Assembly: GCA_964469485.1 (NCBI GenBank)
Contig: CAYXZP010000040.1
Location: forward strand, 1 to 18,360
Origin: CAYXZP01 sp964469485
Lineage (GTDB): Bacteria; Desulfobacterota; Binatia; UBA1149; CAYXZP01
Reading direction: 5' to 3'
DNA: 18,360 nt
The notes beneath the pieces are model-generated. The model saw only the letters and a list, made by a program, of their open reading frames with translations. It was not told the origin of the DNA and did not search any database. Each line of letters starts with the position of its first letter. Within the stretch, counting starts at the first letter, position 1. This document shows positions 1-6,152 of the stretch, one piece after another. A program made the translations under genes and the position numbers.

Positions 1-38
1 TAGATTCCCCTATCCCTACACCAATTCGTCCTGGATGA

Positions 39-755
39 TCCATAACCGCACTCAGGAACGGCAGCAAGGTCGTCGATCTTTTCGCTTGCGGGCAAACATA
101 CCCCTGCGGGTCTGCTGGCGGCGAACTGCCTTGCGTTGCCGGGCTCGTGTACGGGCCACGGCGGGCGCGCGGACCGGGAGACGCCGACCAATCACGGTTC
201 TGGGACGCCAAAGGGGCCGTCGAGGTGCTCGTGGCCGCGGCCGGCGCCCACGGCCCGCTCGATTGGCGCCCATGCGACGACAGGCCGGACCTCCATCCGC
301 GCGCCTCGGCCAGTATCAGCTCGAACGGCCGCTTGCTGGGCTATGCCGGCCTCATCCACCCGGATGTCGCCGGGTCCTTGGCCGTGCCCGGCGAGACCGC
401 GCTTTTCGAGATAGACCGCAATGGCTTGCTCGAACGCTTCGGCCCTGCCCCCCAGATGAGACCCTTGACGCGCTTTCCCTACGTGGCCCGCGATATGTCG
501 CTGGTCGTGGGCGAGGATACCCTTGCGGGCGAGGTCTATAGCGCGGTCGCCGAGTGCGGCGAGACGCTGGTAGAGACCGTGCTCTGTTTCGACGAATACC
601 TCGGCGAAGGGGTCGACAAGGGCTCCAAGGCCCTGGCTTTCTCCATCACATACCGGGCGGCCGACCGGACGCTGACCGACGAGGAGGTCACAACCGCGCA
701 CCAGCGGCTCCTTGCTCACGTGACCGGCAAACTCGGTGCTCGTGTCAGGGCTTGA
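39..755 (+). CDS. pheT: Phenylalanyl-tRNA synthetase beta chain, C-terminal fragment
   Basis: This is the C-terminal part of the beta chain of phenylalanyl-tRNA synthetase, which with PheS forms the cytoplasmic enzyme that charges tRNA-Phe. The last ~95 residues are a typical ferredoxin-fold anticodon-binding domain: RFPYVARDMSLVVGED, then FDEYLGEG and the DRTLTDEEV signature near the end. The part before it (DLFACGQTY, then FWDAKGAVEVL) matches the end of the catalytic-like core. The frame is open from 39. An in-frame TGA at 36-38 interrupts it, and another frame over 4-35 reads like the usual NPLS-type segment (IPLSLHQFVL), with about a dozen residues apparently missing. A frameshift, deletion or assembly error at the left edge is therefore likely. 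The true start lies outside the window. ihfA follows, as in many proteobacteria. Confidence 0.9.
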   Translation, partial: SITALRNGSKVVDLFACGQTYPCGSAGGELPCVAGLVYGPRRARGPGDADQSRFWDAKGAVEVLVAAAGAHGPLDWRPCDDRPDLHPRASASISSNGRLLGYAGLIHPDVAGSLAVPGETALFEIDRNGLLERFGPAPQMRPLTRFPYVARDMSLVVGEDTLAGEVYSAVAECGETLVETVLCFDEYLGEGVDKGSKALAFSITYRAADRTLTDEEVTTAHQRLLAHVTGKLGARVRA

Positions 756-779
756 ATCTGGCGCTAGGGCGGCTAGGGT
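752..779 (+). promoter_or_regulatory. Possible ihfA promoter
   Basis: TTGAAT (752-757) overlaps the pheT stop codon and is followed after 16 bp by TAGGGT (774-779). The 38-bp space between pheT and ihfA also holds a short direct repeat (GCTAGGG at 762-768 and 772-778). The boxes are weak matches to sigma-70 elements, and ihfA could equally be read through from pheT. Confidence 0.22.
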
Positions 780-793
780 ATTAGAGGACGCCG

Positions 794-1075
794 ATGACGA
801 AGGCCGAGATCATCGAGAGGATCTACGAAAGGGTGGGGTTTTCCAAGAAGGAGGCCACCGACGTCGTAGAGTCCATATTCGAGGTGGTCAAATCCCATCT
901 GGCGCAAGGCGAGAAGGTCAAAATCTCCGGCTTCGGCAACTTCGTGATCAGCGAAAAGCGCCCGCGCAAGGGCCGCAATCCGCAGACCGGTGAAGAGATA
1001 ATGATCAGCGGGCGCCGCGTTCTGACCTTCAAGCCCAGTCAAGTTCTCAAGAGGACGATAAACATGTCGAGTTGA
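794..1075 (+). CDS. ihfA: Integration host factor alpha-type (HU/IHF family) DNA-binding protein
   Basis: This 93-aa protein belongs to the HU/IHF family of nucleoid proteins, which bind and sharply bend DNA as dimers. The N-terminal helices (MTKAEIIERIYERVGFSKKEA) are followed by the conserved GFGNF turn near residue 46. The beta-arm contains GRNPQTGE, whose proline intercalates into DNA in characterised members, and then RRVLTFKPSQVLK. The full family length is present. The position directly after pheT and before a MerR gene is the classical one for ihfA in proteobacteria, which is why IHF alpha is preferred over HU. The ATG is supported by an AGAGGA Shine-Dalgarno at 783-788, 5 nt upstream. 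No ihfB partner is seen here. Confidence 0.92.
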   Translation: MTKAEIIERIYERVGFSKKEATDVVESIFEVVKSHLAQGEKVKISGFGNFVISEKRPRKGRNPQTGEEIMISGRRVLTFKPSQVLKRTINMSS

Positions 1076-1085
1076 GGATCCTTCC

Positions 1086-1445
1086 GTGGAGGTGGTTGTC
1101 GTGGTTGGTGAGATTCCTTCGGAAAAACTGTATTTCAAGATCGGCGAGGTCGCCAAGATCGTCGGTGTCAAGCCCTATGTGTTGCGGTACTGGGAGACCG
1201 AGTTTTCCGAGCTGAAGCCCGGCAAGACCCGCTCCAGCCACCGGCAATACCGGCGCAGGGACGTCGAGACCCTGTTGCGCATCAAGGACCTGTTGCACGC
1301 GCGGCGCTTTACGATCGAAGGCGCCCGTAAACAACTCAAGGCCGAGGCCCGTTCGAGGGCCGGCCGCGGGACGCCCACGGTCGATGTCGGCAAGCTGGGT
1401 GAGATTCGCCGGGGCCTGCTCGACCTCAGGGCCTCGCTGGCCTGA
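1086..1445 (+). CDS. MerR-family transcriptional regulator
   Basis: This is a 119-aa cytoplasmic regulator with an N-terminal winged helix-turn-helix of the MerR type. Residues ~15-75 read YFKIGEVAKIVGVKPYVLRYWETEF ... SSHRQYRRRDVETLLRIKDLL, covering the HTH, the wing and the start of the dimerisation helix. After a short helical stretch (FTIEGARKQLK) the protein ends with no long effector domain and no metal-binding cysteines, so the inducer cannot be read from sequence. The start is GTG at 1086, with GAGGA at 1074-1078, 7 nt upstream, overlapping the ihfA stop. The 10-bp gap to ihfA suggests co-transcription. Short MerR proteins next to ihfA are common in proteobacteria and mostly uncharacterised. 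Confidence 0.88.
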   Translation: MEVVVVVGEIPSEKLYFKIGEVAKIVGVKPYVLRYWETEFSELKPGKTRSSHRQYRRRDVETLLRIKDLLHARRFTIEGARKQLKAEARSRAGRGTPTVDVGKLGEIRRGLLDLRASLA

Positions 1446-1549
1446 GCGGGCGTCAGGTCTTGCGATTGGCCATGATATCGGCTTTGTTCTCGCCCTGATG
1501 ACCGGTCTCACATCCCCCGGGTGGCGAGGCCGTGACGGGGAGGGGACCA

Positions 1550-2866
1550 ATGAAACTTCATCTTAGGCTCCGGCGGGGCCTCTTTCTGGCATTGGCATCG
1601 TTGGCCACCGCCGCCCTGCCGGACGTGGCACTTGCCCAGGAGGTGGCGCTCGACAGCGGCGACACCGCTTGGGTCATGACCTCTTCGGCGCTGGTCCTGC
1701 TGATGACCCCCGGCTTGGCGCTCTTTTACGCGGGCATGGTGCGCGCCAAGAACGTGCTGTCGACCATCATGCACAGCTTCTTCGCGATGGGGCTCATAAC
1801 CGTACAGTGGGTGGTGATCGGGTACTCGCTCTCCTTTGGCGAGGGCAACGCCTTTATCGGCGGCCTCGACCACCTGTTCCTCAGTGGCGTGGGCAGCGAC
1901 AACTCCGGCCTAGGGCTGACGATACCTGACAACGTGTTCATGATCTTCCAGCTGATGTTCGCGATCATTACGCCGGCCCTGATCAGCGGCGCGTTCGCCG
2001 AACGTATAAAGTTCCGCGCCTACGTTATTTTCATACTGCTGTGGAGCACGCTCGTATACGATCCGATCTGCCACTGGGTATGGGGACCGGGCGGTTGGTT
2101 GGGCGAGCTCGGCGCTCTCGATTTCGCCGGAGGCACGGTGGTCCATATCAACTCGGGTATCGCTGCGCTGGCCATCTGTTTGGTCCTCGGCCGCCGCATC
2201 GGTTACCCGCATGAGCCGATGAAGCCCCACAATCTCGGCATCACGGTGCTCGGCGCCGGCTTGCTCTGGTTCGGTTGGTTCGGGTTCAACGCCGGCAGCG
2301 CGTTGGCCGCCGATTCCTCGGCCGCCAACGCCTTCGTGGTCACCCATATAGCCACCGCTACCGCGGCCGTGACCTGGGCCGCGGTCGAGGCCATGCACAA
2401 GGGCAAGGCTAGCGTCCTCGGCGCGGCCTCCGGTGCGGTTGCCGGCCTGGTCGCCATTACCCCCGCGTGCGGATTCGTCGGTGTGGCCGGCTCGCTGGCC
2501 ATCGGCGTCGGCGCGGGGGCGCTCTGCTATCTGGGTGTGTTGCTCAAGGGCGGCTTCGGTTATGACGACTCCCTCGATGTCTTCGGCATACACGGCGTCG
2601 GCGGTGCCTGGGGCGCGCTTGCCACCGGCGTGTTCGCGGTAGCGGCCATCGGCGGAACGGCCGGCCTCATCGAGAGCGGCGCGATGGACCAGGTCGGCAA
2701 GCAGGCCATCGGTGTTCTCGCCACGATCGTCTACTCCTTCGTGGTTTCGATCATCATCGCGCGCGTCGTCGATGCGACGGTCGGTTTGCGTGTGAGCGAG
2801 GAAGACGAACGCACGGGTCTGGACCTGTCGGAGCACGGCGAGCGGGGCTACGGACTGAACCTCTGA
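1550..2866 (+). CDS. amt: Ammonium transporter, Amt/MEP/Rh family
   Basis: This 438-aa inner-membrane protein conducts ammonium into the cell as a trimer. An N-terminal signal-like segment (LFLALASLATAALPDVALAQ, residues 11-30) precedes about eleven membrane helices. Visible signatures are FYAGMVRAKN (59-68), FQLMFAIITPALISGAFAER (133-152), HWVWG around the periplasmic ammonium site (W178), D191 and H199 in LDFAGGTVVHINSG, GWFGFNAGSA, and the second pore histidine in DVFGIHGVGG (H348). The C-terminal tail SEEDERTGLDLSEHGERGYGLNL is the conserved cytoplasmic region that PII proteins (GlnK) bind in studied members. No glnK lies beside it. ATG 1550 is chosen over the in-frame GTG at 1532 because GGGGAGGGG at 1537-1545 is well placed. 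The leader 1446-1549 has no convincing sigma-54 box. Confidence 0.96.
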   Translation: MKLHLRLRRGLFLALASLATAALPDVALAQEVALDSGDTAWVMTSSALVLLMTPGLALFYAGMVRAKNVLSTIMHSFFAMGLITVQWVVIGYSLSFGEGNAFIGGLDHLFLSGVGSDNSGLGLTIPDNVFMIFQLMFAIITPALISGAFAERIKFRAYVIFILLWSTLVYDPICHWVWGPGGWLGELGALDFAGGTVVHINSGIAALAICLVLGRRIGYPHEPMKPHNLGITVLGAGLLWFGWFGFNAGSALAADSSAANAFVVTHIATATAAVTWAAVEAMHKGKASVLGAASGAVAGLVAITPACGFVGVAGSLAIGVGAGALCYLGVLLKGGFGYDDSLDVFGIHGVGGAWGALATGVFAVAAIGGTAGLIESGAMDQVGKQAIGVLATIVYSFVVSIIIARVVDATVGLRVSEEDERTGLDLSEHGERGYGLNL

Positions 2867-2883
2867 CCGGCGCCGCTTGAGAG

Positions 2884-2912
2884 TTGCCTTCGGCCTTGGC
2901 GGTAGCCACAAT
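2884..2912 (+). promoter_or_regulatory. Likely promoter of tRNA-Pro
   Basis: TTGCCT (2884-2889) and CACAAT (2907-2912) are separated by 17 bp. The -10-like box ends 8 nt before the first base of the tRNA, so transcription would begin at or just before the mature 5' end. Each box is an imperfect sigma-70 match; spacing and position give the support. Confidence 0.4.
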
Positions 2913-2920
2913 CGACCGCT

Positions 2921-2997
2921 CGGGGTGTGGCGCAGCCTGGTAGCGCACTCGCTTGGGGTGTGAGTGGTCGCTGGTTCAAATCCAGTCGCCCCGACCA
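2921..2997 (+). tRNA. tRNA-Pro, anticodon GGG
   Basis: A full 77-nt cloverleaf folds here. The acceptor stem pairs CGGGGTG (2921-2927) with CGCCCCG (2987-2993). The D arm uses GCGC/GCGC, the anticodon stem CTCGC/GTGAG closes the loop TTGGGGT (2953-2959), and the T arm is GCTGG-TTCAAAT-CCAGT. The anticodon at 2955-2957 is GGG, so it reads CCC/CCU proline codons. The discriminator is A2994 and the CCA end is encoded (2995-2997). The anticodon stem has one G-U pair. Confidence 0.97.
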
Positions 2998-3002
2998 TTA
3001 CC

Positions 3003-3046
3003 CAGAGGCCGGGGACCGGGGGCCGGCCCCCGGTCCCCGGCCTCTG
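3003..3046. repeat. Perfect 44-bp GC-rich palindrome
   Basis: The 22-bp left arm (starting CAGAGGCCGG) is the exact reverse complement of the right arm, with the centre between 3024 and 3025 and no mismatch. It starts 5 bp after the tRNA CCA end and finishes 12 bp before the surE start codon. As RNA it would fold into a very stable hairpin and could stop tRNA transcription, but no T-run follows (CTCTATGG), so it is not a standard intrinsic terminator. It may instead be a REP-like or protein-binding element. Confidence 0.9.
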
Positions 3047-3058
3047 CTCTATGGCGAC

Positions 3059-3805
3059 ATGATCCTGGTCTGCAACGATGATGGCATAGAATCGGAGGGG
3101 CTGGTCTGCCTGGTCGCCGCCGTCGAGGCCTTGGACCAGACCGTGGTAGTGGCTCCCGACCGGGAGCGGTCGGCCGTCAGCCACGCACTCACCCTGGAAC
3201 GTCCACTGCGGGCCGACGAGATCCGCGCCGGATGGTACTCGGTCGACGGGACCCCCACCGATTGTATAAACCTGGCGGTGAACGGACTGCTCGACGAGCG
3301 TCCGTGGTTGGTGGTGTCGGGGATCAACCGCGGGGCGAACCTGGGTGACGATATCACCTACTCGGGCACCGTATCGGCGGCGATGGAGGCCTTGTTGCTC
3401 GGCATGCCGGCGGTGGCCTTCTCGCAGGTCGGGCACCCGCCGTTCAACTACGCTTGCGCGGCTTCGTTCGCGGCATCTCTGGTGGCGCGACTCGCCGAAC
3501 ACCCTTTGCCGAATGACACGATCCTCAATGTCAATGTTCCCGAATCTCCGCCCGATCCGAAGGGGTATCTCATCACCCGTCAGGGAAAGCGCCGCTACGG
3601 GGATGCCGTGGTGGAGAAGACCGATCCGCGCGGCCGCAAATATTACTGGATCGGCGGCGACGAGCTGGGTTTCGAGGACGAGCCGGGCACCGATTTCGAA
3701 GCTATCGCCTCGGGGCACGTCTCGGTGACCCCGCTACACCTCGACCTCACCAATTACGCATCGATCGAACCGCTCCGCCAACTCGGGGTGAGGTGGCCGT
3801 TATGA
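3059..3805 (+). CDS. surE: 5'/3'-nucleotidase SurE
   Basis: This is a 248-aa member of the SurE family: metal-dependent cytoplasmic nucleotidases that dephosphorylate nucleoside monophosphates and are linked to stationary-phase survival. The N-terminal metal site MILVCNDDGIESEGL carries the acidic pair D7/D8. VVAPDRERSAVSHALTL and the diagnostic SGINRGANLGDDITYSGTVSAAMEA follow. The C-terminal part (TDFEAIASGHVSVTPL) is typical of the family, and the length is normal. ATG 3059 gives the canonical N terminus. No clear Shine-Dalgarno precedes it, because the space back to 3046 is taken up by the palindrome's right arm and a 12-nt remnant. The stop overlaps the start of the next gene. Confidence 0.95.
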   Translation: MILVCNDDGIESEGLVCLVAAVEALDQTVVVAPDRERSAVSHALTLERPLRADEIRAGWYSVDGTPTDCINLAVNGLLDERPWLVVSGINRGANLGDDITYSGTVSAAMEALLLGMPAVAFSQVGHPPFNYACAASFAASLVARLAEHPLPNDTILNVNVPESPPDPKGYLITRQGKRRYGDAVVEKTDPRGRKYYWIGGDELGFEDEPGTDFEAIASGHVSVTPLHLDLTNYASIEPLRQLGVRWPL

Positions 3806-4284
3806 TGCGTGCCGTCCTCCTTCTGATGGCCTACACGCTGATCCCCGCCCTGGAACTACGCTTCTCGATCCCGTACGGGATCTACAACTATCGCGACAGC
3901 CTGGGGGTGGCCGCGGTAGTGGCGGTATGCGTGCTGGCCAACGTGGTCCTCGCTCCCCTGGTGTGGCTCTTCGTGGACCGAGGCATTCAGTTGTTCCTGC
4001 GTTTCGCGTGGATAGAGAGGATCTGGGAAAAGGTCGTCCTGCGCGCGCGCACACGCTTGAGCCCCTACGTGGAGCGCTGGGGAACCCTCGGGCTCGCCCT
4101 GTTCATCGGCGTTCCGCTGCCCGGGTCGGGCGTATATACGGGCGGTCTCGGTGCCTACCTGCTCGGCTTCGATCTGCGCCGCTATCTCATCGCTGCGGTG
4201 TTCGGCGTGCTCATCGCCGCCGCGGCCGTTACCGGGGTGGTGGTCAGCGGTGCCACCGTGTTCGGCGTCTTTCTAAAGCACTGA
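3802..4284 (+). CDS. Small multidrug-export-like integral membrane protein (COG2426/PF06695 type)
   Basis: This is a 160-aa, strongly hydrophobic protein with about four membrane helices. A helix near the N terminus (AVLLLMAYTLIPALELRFSIPYGI) is followed by AAVVAVCVLANVVLAPLVWLF, then an amphipathic cytoplasmic stretch (IERIWEKVVLRARTRLSPYVERWG). The end holds GVPLPGSGVYTGGLGAYLLG and a final Ala/Val-rich helix. The E-RFSIPYGI and PLPGSGVYTGG segments are hallmarks of the family named small multidrug export; its substrate is not established, and the name should not be read as proof of drug efflux. ATG 3802 overlaps the surE TGA (ATGA) with a GGGTGAGGTGG ribosome site just upstream, indicating translational coupling. 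A second in-frame ATG follows at 3805. Confidence 0.8.
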   Translation: MMRAVLLLMAYTLIPALELRFSIPYGIYNYRDSLGVAAVVAVCVLANVVLAPLVWLFVDRGIQLFLRFAWIERIWEKVVLRARTRLSPYVERWGTLGLALFIGVPLPGSGVYTGGLGAYLLGFDLRRYLIAAVFGVLIAAAAVTGVVVSGATVFGVFLKH

Positions 4285-4292
4285 GGCTATAT

Positions 4293-4808
4293 ATGGATCT
4301 CAAGTCTATAGTACGGACCATCCCTGATTTCCCGGAGCCTGGGATCTCCTTCAAGGACATCACCCCCTTGTTGGCCGACCCCGAGGTCTTTGCGTGGATT
4401 GTGGACGCCCTTGCCGGGCGTTATCATGACCGGGTCGATGCCGTGGTCGCGATAGAGTCGCGTGGGTTCATAGTCGGCGCACCGCTGGCCTGCACCCTCG
4501 GTCTGCCCTTGGCGGTCGCCCGCAAGAAGGGGAAATTGCCCTTCGATACGCACGAGGTCAGCTATGACCTCGAATACGGCAGTGCGGTGCTCGAGATGCA
4601 CACCGACGCGTTGCCCGCGGGCGCGCGGGCTCTTGTCGTCGATGACCTGTTGGCGACCGGTGGCACGGCCGGCGCCGTGGTCGAACTGGTCAAAAAGCTC
4701 GCTGCCGAGGTCGTCGAGTGCGCCTTTATCGTCGAGCTTGCCTTCCTCGGCGGCGCCGACCGGCTGGCCCCGGCGCCCTGTTTTTCGCTTGTCAGTTACG
4801 AGGAGTGA
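4293..4808 (+). CDS. apt: Adenine phosphoribosyltransferase
   Basis: This 171-aa cytoplasmic enzyme joins adenine to PRPP to give AMP in purine salvage. The N terminus is canonical (IPDFPEPGISFKDITPLLADPE, about residues 10-30). IESRGFIVGAPLA and VARKKGKLPFDT follow, and the PRPP-binding loop VVDDLLATGGTA lies around residue 115. It ends FSLVSYEE at normal family length. The start ATG has GAGG at 4283-4286, 6 nt upstream, and lies 8 bp after the previous stop. A nucleotidase (surE) two genes upstream fits nucleotide recycling, although that link is only contextual. Confidence 0.96.
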   Translation: MDLKSIVRTIPDFPEPGISFKDITPLLADPEVFAWIVDALAGRYHDRVDAVVAIESRGFIVGAPLACTLGLPLAVARKKGKLPFDTHEVSYDLEYGSAVLEMHTDALPAGARALVVDDLLATGGTAGAVVELVKKLAAEVVECAFIVELAFLGGADRLAPAPCFSLVSYEE

Positions 4809-4810
4809 CC

Positions 4811-6019
4811 GTGGTCGACGACCCCAGCTTCAAGCAAATGATGAACGACGTCGTCGACTGGGGGTCGTGCTGCGAGTGCGGCACCTGCGTGCTGGTCTGT
4901 CCGCACAACATAATCGAGTACGTGGACGGCAAGCCGAAACAGACCGCGAAGGCCACGGCATCTTTCGATTTCTGCGGCATCAGCGAGGGCATAGGGTGCG
5001 ACGTCTGCGCCCAGGTCTGTCCCAGGCTCGGTCCGCGCGAGCTGAACCTGCACGACGAGGTGTTCGCGGAACAGCGGGGCAGGACCTACCGCGGGGTCTT
5101 CGGCCGTTATCAAGAGATATACGCGGCGCGCGCGCTCGACCCGCGGATCCTCGAGGTGTGCCAGGACGGCGGCGTGGTGACAGCCCTGCTGGCCTACGGC
5201 CTCGACAACGGCCTCTTCGACGGCGCCTGCGTGTCCGCCCCCGACCCGGACCATGCCTGTATGCCGCGACCGGTGTGCGTCACTTCGGCCGAGGAGGCGA
5301 TCGGTGCGGCCGGTTCTTGGTACACCTATTGCCCAAACGACCTTGCTCTGGCCGACGCCGTCGAGGCCGGTTGCGAACGCGTTGCCTTCGTGGGGGTGCC
5401 TTGCCAGGTCACGCCGGTGCGCAAAGCGCAGCTCAAGCCCCTGGGGTTCCTCGACAACGGACGCAAGAAGCCCAAGCACATCGAGCGCCAGACCGGCGCT
5501 CTCAAGGACCCGGTTACGCGAGTGGTGTTGCAGATCGGACTTCTGTGCAGCGAGGTCTTCGACTTCGAGGGCCTCATGGAGAGGAAGATACAGGGGGAGT
5601 TGGGCATCCCGCTCGAAGACGTCAAGAAGTTCAACGTCAAGGGCGAGGTGTTGGTCTACCGCAAGGACGGCAGCCTGGTCACGATCGACCTCAAGGAGGC
5701 TCAAGAACACGCGCGTCCGGAATGCCACCACTGCGGAGACTTTTCGGCCGAGCTGGCCGACATATCATGCGGCGGGGTCGGCGCGATGGAGTGGACCATC
5801 GTGGTGGTTCGCACCGACGCGGGCCGCCGGATCATGGACGAGATGCAGGAGGCGGGCCTGCTCGAGCGACGCCCGATAGAGGAGTTCGAGAACTCGCTCA
5901 AGGTGCTCATGCGTCTTGCGCGCCGCCAGCACCAAAGGGTCCCCGAGGGCGCCGAAGGGCTGCCCGCCGTCAGGCCCCCTTACTTCCTACCCCCACGCGA
6001 GGCGGCGCAAGAGGGCTGA
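4811..6019 (+). CDS. FrhB-like iron-sulfur flavoprotein (coenzyme F420 hydrogenase/dehydrogenase beta subunit family)
   Basis: This is a 402-aa protein of the FrhB/FdhB family, flavin and Fe-S oxidoreductase subunits that pass electrons between a cofactor (F420 in methanogens) and partner enzymes. The N terminus carries a ferredoxin-like motif C20-x2-C23-x2-C26-x3-CP and a second cluster motif at C55, C63, C66, C70-P. The FrhB core follows: QDGGVVTALLAYGLDNGLFDGACV, GVPCQVTPVRKAQL, IGLLCSEVF, then C-x2-C-x-DFSAELADISCGGVGA. There is no signal peptide. GTG 4811 is preceded by GAGGAG at 4800-4805 and lies 2 nt after the apt stop; GTG 4805 is an alternative. Bacterial relatives include chlorophyll-pathway reductases, so the partner and substrate are unknown. 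No hydrogenase, formate dehydrogenase or F420 gene is seen in the window. Confidence 0.87.
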   Translation: MVDDPSFKQMMNDVVDWGSCCECGTCVLVCPHNIIEYVDGKPKQTAKATASFDFCGISEGIGCDVCAQVCPRLGPRELNLHDEVFAEQRGRTYRGVFGRYQEIYAARALDPRILEVCQDGGVVTALLAYGLDNGLFDGACVSAPDPDHACMPRPVCVTSAEEAIGAAGSWYTYCPNDLALADAVEAGCERVAFVGVPCQVTPVRKAQLKPLGFLDNGRKKPKHIERQTGALKDPVTRVVLQIGLLCSEVFDFEGLMERKIQGELGIPLEDVKKFNVKGEVLVYRKDGSLVTIDLKEAQEHARPECHHCGDFSAELADISCGGVGAMEWTIVVVRTDAGRRIMDEMQEAGLLERRPIEEFENSLKVLMRLARRQHQRVPEGAEGLPAVRPPYFLPPREAAQEG

Positions 6020-6039
6020 TCGGCGACTTTCGACCTTCG

Positions 6040-6068
6040 ACCACCCCCGTTAGGGGGGGCAGGGTGGT
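6040..6068 (+). terminator. Candidate hairpin after the surE-apt-frhB run
   Basis: ACCACCC (6040-6046) is complementary to GGGTGGT (6062-6068), and an alternative inner stem CCCCC-GTTA-GGGGG occupies 6044-6057. The two foldings compete. No T-run follows, so termination is uncertain; the position 20 nt after the stop supports it. Confidence 0.35.
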
Positions 6069-6104
6069 TGACGGAAGCCGTGAGTCGGGTCACAACCTTA
6101 TAAC
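6068..6104 (+). promoter_or_regulatory. Possible promoter of the secreted metallohydrolase gene
   Basis: TTGACG (6068-6073) with CACAAC (6091-6096) gives a 17-bp spacer. A better -10 match, TATAAC (6099-6104), lies too far from it (25 bp). Either would leave a ~40-50-nt leader. A clear GGAGGGG ribosome site at 6141-6147 sits 5 nt before the ATG. Confidence 0.3.
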
Positions 6105-6152
6105 GGGACCCGCGAGGTTGCGGGCGCTCACTACGAGGCTGGAGGGGTTGCG

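Noticed and set aside
1446..1549. Possible sigma-54 promoter before the ammonium transporter
   Set aside because: GG-N10-GC spacing was looked for because amt genes are often NtrC-controlled. The nearest candidates (around 1440-1482) lack the GC element at the right distance.
1910..3718. A 602-codon open frame on the minus strand
   Set aside because: It runs opposite amt, the tRNA and surE, which are certain, and its translation is low-complexity Arg/Gly/Asp-rich with no recognisable domain. It is an effect of high GC codon bias.
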